DNA of 64,000 nucleotides from Enoplolaimus lenunculus (lineage: Eukaryota; Nematoda; Enoplea; Enoplida; Thoracostomopsidae), in contig JASANG010002661.1 of NCBI GenBank assembly GCA_030248215.1, positions 84,062-148,061 of the forward strand. The letters are read 5' to 3'. Of the stretch, positions 13,401 through 23,204 are shown one piece after another. The notes under the pieces are model-generated. The model was not told the origin of the DNA. It saw nothing but the letters and a program-made list of their open reading frames with translations, and made no database searches. The position numbers were made by a program, and so were the translations under genes. The stretch's first letter is position 1. Each line of letters starts with the position of its first letter.

Positions 13401-14095
13401 GCAACAGTTCGTTTTTACCGTTATCGGCGTCGCTATTTTCGCCTGTTGCAAGTCCACAATTTTGGAACTCGCTGAATGCACTTGCAAGTTTGCAAAGTGC
13501 CGCGGCCGCTGCTGGCGCTAGTAGCAGTGGTGGGCTTGCAGCAGGTGGATTCGCCGATAACAACGTACCTGCTGGTGTTAGCGGCCCAATGCCGCTGGCG
13601 CCGCTCAGCAGCACTACCAATGGCGTTGCAGCTGCAAGTCCGTTGCTTGGCTGTCCACCGCCGCCTGTCAGTCCGCTTACAACAGCGAGTAATCCAGCCG
13701 CTGCTGTAGCGGCTGCAGCTACTGCCATGTATCAGCAAAATACTGTTGCGCTCGCGGCTGCTGTTCAACAGTTGCTGACACCAGGTGGCAGCAAGTGTAA
13801 CAACAGTGTGGCTGGCGCAGGAGTAGGCAGCACTAGCGGTACAGCGTTCCAGTTCCCGCCGCCTCCGAGCTTCGCGTTACCTTCGGCAGGGCTTCTCCCG
13901 TCAGCGGCCGGATTCTCAGCTAACGGAGTGTTTCCATCTTGCAGCAATGGAAGCTTAGTTTCGCCGATGTTTCGATTTGATTTTGTATCACCGCATCAGG
14001 CTGCACCTCCTCTGTCAACTCCAACGTCTCATAATTTGACTTTAGTCGCGAATAATTCTCGAATTGCAGGTCTAAAATCTGAAACTTCAATTTGA
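8889..14095 (+). CDS. ELK: ELK/LIN-1-family ETS transcription factor, giant low-complexity form
   Basis: This is a nuclear DNA-binding factor of the ternary-complex (ELK) class, normally switched by MAP kinase. The start is most likely the ATG at 9095, whose [14 protein letters not shown] matches the usual ELK N-terminus; this gives 1,666 residues, several times the ELK1-4 length. The ETS domain spans residues 6-87, with the recognition-helix RALRYYY (R62, R65). A RKRK nuclear signal sits at 1075-1078. IKSEPKSP at 1161-1168 fits the phospho-dependent sumoylation motif, and LKSE near the C-terminus (1660-1663) fits the plain one. A MAPK D-site-like [10 protein letters not shown] starts at 1272. 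FWNSL (1456-1460) and the ERK-docking FQFP (1585-1588) match the ELK C-box. Poly-Asn (~406-446), poly-Gln, Ala and Thr/Ser tracts fill the rest. The frame is open upstream to a splice acceptor (TATTTCAG, ending at 8888), so a longer N-terminus or a 5'UTR exon is possible. Confidence 0.9.
10318..10432 (+). repeat. (AAT)n/(AAC)n microsatellite coding poly-Asn
   Basis: A nearly pure AAT trinucleotide run, interrupted by AGT serine codons, lies inside the ETS gene and stays in the coding frame. It encodes about 40 asparagine/serine residues. Its length is probably polymorphic. Confidence 0.9.
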
Positions 14096-16273
14096 AAAAA
14101 CAGCGGCTGAAAAAAAGTTTTTTTTTCAATCAATTTTTGAGTTCTTCACTTGTATATGGTGGAAACATGGACGGACACAACGCCTTCGGTCAACAAAAGC
14201 GAGCAATTATAATTGTAGTTGATGTTGAAAAGGTATGGAATTATGCGAAATCGAGACTTGGATGGTGAAAAATAATTTGTTATACCCAATTCGGGTTGCG
14301 TCGCTAAACCGTAGCAACGCCCTTATATCTGGCGATAGGAAAAAATTCTCGGGCAAACTAAAGGGGCAACTATGTCAAATTGAAGTTGAAAAATGTGAAG
14401 CTGTCGAGAAAAAGGAACAGATTATGCCTGGATGTAGAATTTGGGTGGTCTGTAACAATAATATATAGCTACAAGCCGTGAATCGACTTCAAAGCTTGCA
14501 TAGCTAACGTTTGTTTTTCACTGCCTCACACTATTGTGTGTTGTGTTAATTGTTCAGTTGGATAAAAGCGTTCACTCTGTTTCCACATTCATTTACAGTG
14601 ACATGTATTTTAGTACAGAAATATCACTCGCGGTTAAGCTGAATGTACAATAGCGTTTAACCAAACTGATGCTATTTTGGAAATTTTTGCATATCTGAGC
14701 GTGTCATTACTGGTCATTTTGCAGTCAAAATTTCTTTACAAATATGATATTTTAATGTTATTTATGTTTAGCCTTCAGATTGAAAACATTTCAATACATA
14801 ATTAAGCATTTAATAGTCTAAAGTGTCAAGGCTGCAGACAGGCGGTATATCTCATCTCAATCAACGTCATCTTCCGTATCAGCCTTGAAGAAAACAATGT
14901 TTTTTTTGGTAAATTTTGGACCTAAAATATATATTGTTTTATCATATTATCACTGACATAATTAAGTGTAATACTATTGTAATGCTTTATATATGTGTGT
15001 AATTATTATACCATTTATGGGATAAATGCAATATATATTTGCGGTTTGCGAACTGCACAAATGTTGCCTTATATCGAACTTTGAGCCCATGTTACTTTAT
15101 AGCAGCGGTGTTACGTTTTGTTAAACTTAGGCTAAAGTGTTAGATTTTCGTTTTCACCCGATGCTTAAGTTTAAGACAACGATTAAGATTTTAGTACACC
15201 CCTAAAAGCTAACGTGGGCTGGACTTTGCATATGTAAACATGGACCAAATGATGTTGTTTTTTGCATATAATTTTGCTTATTTTGCATAAAGGCGTTTAG
15301 CTGGAATTCGGACAGTGCGCTGTGGCCACACTTACTAAGGATTTTGAAAAACTTGAAATGTTAGCTGAGAGAACCTGATTTACACACATAAACTTAATAA
15401 GACTGGTGTGGCTACAGCCAAACAGAGTGGCTGATCCAATTGGCAGCCCAGGCTTAAGCCCTCCAATACGAATAAACGAAAATGTTGTCTCGAAATTTAG
15501 TACAAAATTGCATTTGGTTTTTGGCTTGTGAGGTTTTTTCACTATTATATATAATGCGCTGGCTCCGTCAAAAATTTCGGTATCCGCCACAGGCCGAATG
15601 AAACTCCTGGCTACGCCCATGAATTGCTCATGTCTAATGTTCTACACTGTATGGTGTGGTTGTTTAATCAAATGCGAAACACTGTAAAAAGAAGCGAGTT
15701 AAGATAATGAATTTAAAAAAATTGACTTGATTAATCATCTGAGTAGATTCGCAATTTAATGGCTGGGTTTCAGAAACTCTACTTTCAGTCAATTAATTGT
15801 TTTTAAAAGCATAAGTAAATGTTTAAAGTCACACACCATCTGCCATAGTTACCGTACATCAATTGACTGTACGATCATAGAACCTCCTTATGAAGCGAAC
15901 CCGTGACTTTCTTGGTTATGATACTGGCTTATAATTTACACTTTTTGCTATTGTCCGAAAAGTCAAGTGTTTACTTAAGCCTGTTATTAAGTAAGTGTTT
16001 AAGCTTTGGCTTAGGGATCTGGTTAGGCCATGCACTGCACTAGATTTATTGCACATTTTTAGTATTTATTTCAGAGTTTAATTGTGTTGTTTTTGTTAAG
16101 GGTTATGGGTCTCTTTTATATGCGTTTATTGAGTGCCTTTTGCCAGTTGCTTCCATATGTTGCATTTTGCCTTCAATAATTCATGGCTCAGTGCATTTTT
16201 GATTTGCCGTTCGCGCTGTGTTTGTAGTTTTTAGTATCGATGGATTACGTGTAGAGACGCTTGCATGTTTCGC
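14096..16273. other. 3' flank of the ETS gene; no further gene seen
   Basis: This is AT-rich sequence with only short meaningless frames. The 3'UTR must lie at its left end, but I see no convincing AATAAA plus cleavage site. Around 15.3-15.62 kb a segment ends in CTGGCTACGCCCATG and contains GTCAAAAATTTCGGTATCC. Similar wording at 1.43 kb (GTCAGAAAATTTCGGATTC) marks it as a dispersed repeat fragment. Confidence 0.5.
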
Positions 16274-16350
16274 TTGGTCGCGTTGGTTCAGTGGTGTTGT
16301 AGTTTGTTGGTTTTTGACAAATAGGCTGCGTGTTCAAATTCTCCTTGTAT
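16274..16350 (+). repeat. tRNA-like sequence (decayed tRNA or SINE head)
   Basis: It has a perfect polymerase III box A (TGGTTCAGTGG) and, about 45 bases later, a weaker box B (TGTTCAAATTC). The acceptor and anticodon stems do not pair well by eye, so this is more likely a tRNA-derived repeat or pseudogene than a working tRNA. Confidence 0.4.
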
Positions 16351-16535
16351 TTCTGAGTTCAAAACTTTTATCCAACATGGACGAAATTTTACATAAGATA
16401 ACGTGAAATCTTTATACCCAAAGCTGAAACGCGCTTCATACGTATTTTGCACAACTTTCAAATTGTAATGGTTTTATGAATATTTAACTCTACGCCTGAA
16501 CGTAAATGTTCCAGGTGTATTTTGAACTGTGTAAG

Positions 16536-16930
16536 TACTGTAGTGTCAACGAATAAGAGGGGGATAATAAGAGGGGTCCCTATTTTGAGTCCCAATCAAT
16601 TGGAGGTCGTATCCCTATAGAGTCCATTAGCGGATAGAGTCCCAAAATCGTAATTTAGAGTTCATAAATGTCAATTTTCTATAATTGTAGTGCATAAATG
16701 ACTCCAGGACCAAATAAAGTTCGAAACTTTAAAGGATATTTATGTTTTGAAAGTACATTCCTAAGTATAACCTTGCATTATCGCTCGTGCAATACCGAAT
16801 ATATATCAGTAACGAAGGGCGACCGAGGGCGGGTTAAAAACAAATAACAGTCCGTAAGCGAATAACAGAGAATACCGTCTGGAGAGGCCAAATAAATATC
16901 ATTTTCCCTCTTATTTGGGTCACTACATTA
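16536..16930. repeat. TA-flanked MITE, 'CTGTAGTGACCCGAATAAGAG' family, copy 1
   Basis: The element starts TACTGTAGTGTCAACGAATA and ends with the inverted form (CTTATTTGGGTCACTACATTA). The interior matches copies at 34.3 and 49.7 kb in opposite orientation, including the shared GGAGAGGCC and TTAAAG blocks. TA at both borders suggests Tc1/mariner-type insertion. No coding capacity. Confidence 0.7.
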
Positions 16931-17310
16931 TCATCTATCTATCACCAATGTAAGTATATTTCAAACAAGAAAACGGCAGAAGTTGCACCGATGTCAAAAT
17001 TTGCTAAAGTTGGAAACTCGTCATTTTACACTGATTCGAATTTAGCAAGATTTCCAAATTTACAAGATGTATTACCAACTGGCGAAAAACGCTAAGTCAC
17101 AAATTTCAGAATGGGAGTTTGATTTAGAAAATATCTCTATGCAGCGGTCTTTCTTATATATGTTTTATCTCGAATTTCACTATATGAAACACGTCTATAT
17201 CTGTGCCTGTACATAGAAAGCTCTGAATATAAGCCTGCGATGTAAAACACTGATTTTATGATTTAAACTGGTTGATATATATTTACACTGTTTGATACAT
17301 ATATAAATCT

Positions 17311-17645
17311 CAGAGTGCAACCGGAGGTCTGCCTCCGACTCCGGCAGATAATTGGCCTCCGGCTTCTGCAAAAATTTTGCCCGAGGTTCCAGCATTTCGG
17401 TAGTAAAATTTTCCATAATTTTGCAAAATTTACCTGTTTAGCGCGTTTCGTTTTACTTTTGTCACCATTTTCGGTAAAGAATTTCTAAAATTTCGCAGAA
17501 AATTAGCACAGAACCAAACAACTTAACAACATATTGCAGATATTGGCTAAAATTAACTAATTAACCATCATTATTACTACCTAATTTCGCCTCACCTCCG
17601 GATCCGGCTCTGACTCCGGTATTTTTCACCTCCGGTTGCACCCTG
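17311..17645. repeat. MITE, 'CAGGGTGCAACCGGAGGT' family, best copy
   Basis: The left end CAGAGTGCAACCGGAGGT is mirrored by the right end ACCTCCGGTTGCACCCTG, with inner CCGGAGTC-type blocks also inverted. Length is about 335 bp. The same ends occur at many other places in the window (about 1-58, 18.47, 28.77-28.95, 33.38-33.80, 36.2, 42.6-43.0, 49.58 kb). CAGRG ends resemble hAT-type elements, but I could not confirm an 8-bp target duplication. Confidence 0.7.
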
Positions 17646-18814
17646 ATATATATGTATATATGCGTTTGTTCATGATTCTGCATCGTTCTTCCTTTCTAGT
17701 GTATATTTCTTTTACAATTCCTTTCAGTCCAGACAAAATTTAGCGCTTACTAACCTGAAGTCTGTAACTTCATATGCGCTCGAGTATCTGGGTTGCTGCA
17801 AACCTGTCAGAAAATTGGACAGCGTGTTTTCAAGATTTTTCAACGCGAATAAACTGTTTCATGATCGCCTATATGCACATTGGTGTATTTTTTTGGTGAA
17901 ATTTTGTCATAATTAAACGAATCGTTTTGCGAATCTGTATATTAACTTTCACGCCGTTCCAAAAATTAATATTTAGACGTCCTTTGTGTTCACCATAGAA
18001 TGTTTAGACTCACAGGTTTAGAGTTAGGTTTCGGAAAATGCTTTCCTAAACGTATGCCTAAACCTAGTATGGAATAGCCTTTACTTAAGCCTAAACCTAA
18101 AGCCATAATCTTAAATGTGGAAGAGAAAGTGTGCAACTATACAATTTGGTTTAAAATTCATGCAGTATCGACAGAGTATTGCAATAACGTTTGTATTTGA
18201 GAATTGTGGAATGTACAAATCAATAAATACTTGATGCGGTGTGCTACATTGAGCTTCTTTCATTGTCATAATATGCAGTCAATACAACGACTCTCAGATT
18301 CGGAAATTTACAAAAACATTAGTAAAAACGTCTACATAAATTTGCAGGCAAATTTCTGCCGAAGCCAATATTTGCTGAATGATAAAAAACCATTACAAAG
18401 AACAATAACGCTATCAAACCCGGTTAAACACCATTCGCTCATCGACTGCTGCCATTACTCTTGAGCAGGGTGCAATCGGAATTTGTTAATTCTAGAACAT
18501 ATCTAAAAGCCCTATTCACACATGCAGATTGTTGCAGCGAGAACTGGCAGCTACAACGTGCATGAAATATATACCTGAGCTGTAAGTATTTGAGAGGAAG
18601 TTTTATTTTCATTCTGATTCTTGACCTGAATTTATATCTCACACGACAATATTGTTAGCTACGCGGATTATACAACTTTTTCGTAGGCATATAACGGACA
18701 TTTTATGCCGTCGTTCGTTATTTACCTTGAATATCCTACTAAACTACACGATATATAAGCGTGGAATATCTGATGTATAGATAGTTTGTTTAAAACATTG
18801 TTTCGCATAATTTG

Positions 18815-19090
18815 AAATTTCTGCATACTTTGAATTTTTCTGCAAAATGTCAATTTCCCGCCAAAATTTTAATTTGCTACCAAAATTTTAATTTTCCTGT
18901 GAAAACAAGGATTTCTGAGCCAAAATTTGAATTTACTGCCAAAACTTACTTTCTCGCGCCGAAATTTGAATCTTCCTCTAACTTTGAATTTTCCAGCCAA
19001 AATTTGAAATTCTCCTCCAAAATATAAATTTTCCCGCCAAAGTATGAATTTCCCGTAAAAATTGTTATTTCCCGCCAAGTTTACAAGCAC
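18815..19090. repeat. Degenerate ~20-bp tandem array (CCCGCCAAAATTTGAATTT-like)
   Basis: About 14 units of 18-21 bp follow each other, each built on TTTCC(C/T)GCCAAAATTTGAA with heavy divergence. The spacing holds although the wording drifts, the sign of an old minisatellite. An apparent reading frame through it merely repeats 'FxAKFxF' peptides and is not a gene. Confidence 0.7.
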
Positions 19091-19875
19091 CCGCACAGTT
19101 TCAACTTCCTGCAAATATAGAGAAGTCCGCACGCTGTTCGCGAATGTTGAATTTGTCTGCTACACCGCTGCCGAAAACGTTTAAATGTATAATGGGACGA
19201 AACCGGATTGACATACTGTCCATTCAAAACGGTAGTATCGTCGCATATGATAACCGCACGCATAACGTGTGAGTGATATGAACAATTTGAAGATGACTGC
19301 AATCAATATTTACAAGATGACATTCCGTGATCTTTCCAAGCCCATATCTGAATTTTGGAAAAATTCGATTTCTAAGGCCACAAGTTTAGCCCCTTGGGAC
19401 CCAAATTTTTTTCGATAAGTTGGTCAAATTATATATCACTACTCGTAAGCCAGACGTCTGATTGGGAAACATTTAACAACATTCGTCTTAGCTCCGTAAC
19501 CTGTGTCAAATGGTATATAATTTGTATAAGTTTTCGACAAGAAATTTTGAGCGCAATGGAGAAATTTGGGACCTTAAAATTCGAATTTTTTAAAAATTTA
19601 AAACCAGGTGCAGGGACAATTGCTTACAGTAGCGTAGACAGTATAACGTGGATGACCCATTAGTTTTATGAATTAATTCTAGGCGTATGTTTATCATGAA
19701 TAAATGGCACCTTCATTTCTACAATAGACTGTGAAATATTAAACATGTTTGATATATAATTGATTTAATTCAAGCTTTTTAAATAAATTGTAAAAGTTTC
19801 ATTTTAAAAACCGCTCCGCTATGTTTCCGATTGACCAATCAAAATGGAGGTGCAAGAAATTCAAGCGAGTTGCAA

Positions 19876-19965
19876 GGCCAATGTAAAAAACAGGAGGGAA
19901 CCGTATCATAAGCTTATTGGTAAGCCTAAACCTAAGCCTAAGCCAGGCACAAAATTAGTCTTCTT
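19876..19965. repeat. Fragment of the GGCC(C/A)ATGTA-end element with TAAGCC hexamers
   Basis: It begins GGCCAATGTAAAAAACAGGA, the left end of the family described at 51.55 kb. It is followed by degenerate TAAGCCTAAACCTAAGCC hexamers. No matching right end was found, so it looks truncated. Confidence 0.45.
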
Positions 19966-19984
19966 ATTCTATTCATTGGGGTTT

Positions 19985-20360
19985 TGAGAAAGTTAAGATA
20001 TTCTCAGGAAATTGAGATTTTGGGAAATTAACCGAGAAATTGGGATTTTGGGAAATTCGGATATTACCCGGAAATTGGAATTTTGAGGGCAGCGTTTTTC
20101 AGTCGGGATTTTGGGAAATTTGGATATTATCCGGGCCGTTTACATATTACCCGGAAATTGTGATTTTGGGCGCAGCCTTTTTCGCTCGGCATTTTGTCAA
20201 ATTGTGATTTTGGGAGATTGGAATATTAATACCCAGAAATTGGGATTTTTAGAAATTCTATATTACCCGGGAAAATGGGATTTTTGGCGCAGCCTTTTTT
20301 GCTCGTGATTTTGGGAAATTAGGATATACTCTGGAAATTGGGATTCTGGGAAATTCGAGC
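19985..20360. repeat. Degenerate tandem array (GGAAATTGGGATTTTGGGAA-like)
   Basis: Repeated blocks of GAAATTGGGATTTTGGG and AAATTCGGATATTACCCGG alternate for about 370 bp, interleaved with a repeated GGCGCAGCCTTTTT(C/T)GCTCG segment. This indicates a higher-order unit of roughly 120 bp made of ~20-bp subunits. Non-coding. Confidence 0.65.
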
Positions 20361-20688
20361 AGCTACGAGTTGTGCCTACAGTTTCATAATGGGCAAGGAG
20401 CCACTGCCGCAAAATGTCAGAAATGTATACCTGGAACAGCCCTTTTAAATTTACACGTAATGCAGGCGTGTTTTGGGCGCTAGTATTACGCTACGCTGCA
20501 CTCCTGCTTGTTATTGTCCCGGGACAGTTGGACGATGCTCAACGTGACAAAGGTCAATATTTTGATCAACAAAACGTTTCATCGTAATTGCGTGAAGGGA
20601 GAATGGTCGGCAATATTCTGCATAGGCGTTGAGATACGCAAAATATTTAGAAACAGTGAGGTAAGCTGTCTTCTGTTATTAAAGCTTT

Positions 20689-22608
20689 GGCCAATGTATA
20701 TATGGCACAGGGGCTTCCCGTTTTCCAAGGGTGGAAAACTTATGAGGAGGAGTGCAGCGCAGGCGCTCCTGTGACGGCCAGACTTTTCGTTGTTTTGGTA
20801 GGAAAATTTAACAAGAAAGAGTCTGGCTAGGAAAACTGGAAAACTCAAACGCCTAGATATTCCCGATTCGGTTCGGAAAGCGGGAAAACGGGAAAAGTGG
20901 AAAATTTTAATGCCTATATTTTCCCTTGGTTGGTAAAGTAGGAAAAATCTGAGGCATAGGTTTTCGTTATAAAACTGAAAAATTTGTTCACCTAAATTTA
21001 CCCTGGGTTGGTAGGGAAAATCTGAAGCGCAGGTTTCGTTTGGAAAACGGGAAAACTGGAAAATTATAGATTTTGTTTGGAAAACGGGAAAAGTAGAAAA
21101 TTTAAACGCCTAGATTTACCCTGGGTTGGTAGGGAAAATTTGAAGCATAAGTTTTGTTTGGAAAATGGGAGTGGAAAATAAAAACTTCTAGGTTTTCCGT
21201 TGGTTACGAGGAAAGTCTGAAACGTTTGTAGAATTGGTAGAGGTAAGCATCAGGTCCCTAGATTTGACTCTGCGTCTAGGACTAATGTGTATTTTTGAGA
21301 CTTATAAAATTTGCAAAAGTTTAAATACCCATATTATTGAATTCTAAATTTCATGAACTGAAGATATAAACAGTTTTGTAACTGTTTACACTAGGTAAAG
21401 GTAATTGGTATAAGGACTCCGCAGTGGTACAGCAAACGCAAAAAGTTACTGCCACAATTACTCCAGCATTATCTCAGAATGACAAATCTATATACGTACT
21501 ACAATCCAGTACTAACTCTCTGCAGCTTTTTGCATACGGCCCTTAGGATTTGTTAAAGTTTGCACCCACACTTTTATTGTTTGGTCACAATTTGTCTAAA
21601 CTCTTTGGTTTTGGCGGATCCAGAAATTATGGCCGGTAGCGTTGCGTCATACATAGAATAGTCAAAAAAGCTCGTCAGTAGCGATGCGAGCTATCCTCGT
21701 CGAGACGGCCATCATGGCCTGTGTGGGAGCTCGTTAGATCTTACTGCAATGTTCTCTCTTAAAAACGGCTAAGACAAGCGACGCACCGAGTTACATCAAA
21801 GCGGCACTGCCACTACGCAAATGTGGATGGGGGTAACTTTGCACTTGTAACATAAAATGTTTTGTTTTCCTGTTTTAAAACTAGTTTCTAGTGCGAAAAT
21901 GTTTCGTCAATTTTGCGTCATGGTCCTCACAGGGCCTGTCGCCCGCCTGTACTCGCTGTGATTTGAAGGGATACTAAGCAGGATGGGGTGCTGCCGGGGA
22001 AGTTTTTTATTGTGGGGAATGGGTGGGGAGAGCGGCAGCCCCCCATCTTGCTTAATATCCCTTCAAATCGCAGTGGAGTCCCACAATTTGTCTTAAGATA
22101 CGTTAAAGATTGTGGCGGGAGGAAACTTTTCTATTGTGGGGGAAACTAAAAAAGGGCATGAATTCCATACATTTTAAATTTTCTGCTTTTCCCGTTTTCC
22201 AAACAAAAGTTTTTTTCAGACTTTCCTTACCTAACCAGGGAAAATTGATATGTTTTAAATTTTAAACTTTTCCAGGTTTCCGCAAAAAACCTATGCTTAA
22301 AATTTTCCCAACTAACCCAGGGAAAATCATAGGCGTTAACTTTTCCACTTTTCCCGTTTTTCAAACAAAATCTTCTTTCAGACTTTCCGATTTCCAAACG
22401 AGCTTTACAGATTTCCCCTACCGAACCAGGGAACATCCAGGCTTATGGATTTTCCACTTTTCCAGTTTTCCCAGACAAAATTTATGCTTGTGATTTTTCC
22501 TACCAAGCAGCGGAAAATCTGGTCGGCATACCGGAGTGGCTGCGCTGAACTCCTGGTCATAAGTTTTCCACCCTGGAGAACTGGAAGCCCCTGTTCTATG
22601 CATGGGCC
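20689..22608. mobile_element. Foldback-like element with long subrepeated inverted arms
   Basis: The left end (GGCCAATGTATA..., CAGGGGCTTCCCGTTTTCC, AGGGTGGAAAACTTATGA) reappears inverted at the right end (TCATAAGTTTTCCACCCT, GGAAGCCCCTG, CATGGGCC). The arms (20689-21235 and 22165-22608) consist of degenerate subrepeats rich in GGGAAAA and GGAAAAC, in opposite orientation on the two sides. Inside, a further inverted pair (GATTTGAAGGGATA at 21961 and its complement at about 22057) forms a hairpin. This layout resembles Foldback-type transposons. No transposase frame is seen. The termini are shared with the smaller elements at 37.1 and 51.5 kb. Confidence 0.65.
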
Positions 22609-23204
22609 AAAGGCCAAAGTCACACATAGAAATAGAGACTATTATAATATCGGCGGTCACTATCGGTGCTCTTGAGCGAATGCCTTAATTTTTGAACCAG
22701 TAGTTCCGTTACGTAAAAATATGTCATGCGTTTTTTAGAGGGCTCTACTGTGATGTATTGGTGAAAGCTGCGACGTCTGGTAATGCAATACTTACCTGTG
22801 GTATAATTATTTCCTTAGCTAGTTTCTTTGTTAACGTTTTAATAGAAAAGTAAATTTCTGATTTAGAAAAAAATTTGGAGGTTCAAATAATTGTCAGAGG
22901 CAGGCTCTGCCTAGCGCTTCATATATCCTCTAATTGGGTGCCGCTGATGCTCAAGGGTACCCTAACAAAATTCCATTGCTTCATGCTTTTAGTTTGTTCG
23001 AATAATTATCGTCTCTGTTTTATATTGGCTTTGGGGGTCCCTCATATTGACTTTACGGACCCGTCAGATTGACCTTGGGGTCTAACACCCTGAGCAGGGT
23101 ACTGCTTAATAGGTATTTGGAACCAAATTTAATTTAGAGTGAGGTTTGCCTCACCCATATTTATCGTACTTAGACATACTAGCTTTTAATCTTATCAATA
23201 CATT

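Noticed and set aside
13192-13728. Long minus-strand frame opposite the Ala/Ser-rich part of the ETS gene
   Set aside because: GC-rich codon usage of the sense strand leaves the antisense open. No domain or splice logic supports it.
15297-15620. 107-codon minus-strand frame
   Set aside because: Overlaps a dispersed repeat with a CTGGCTACGCCC end. The peptide has no recognisable domain.
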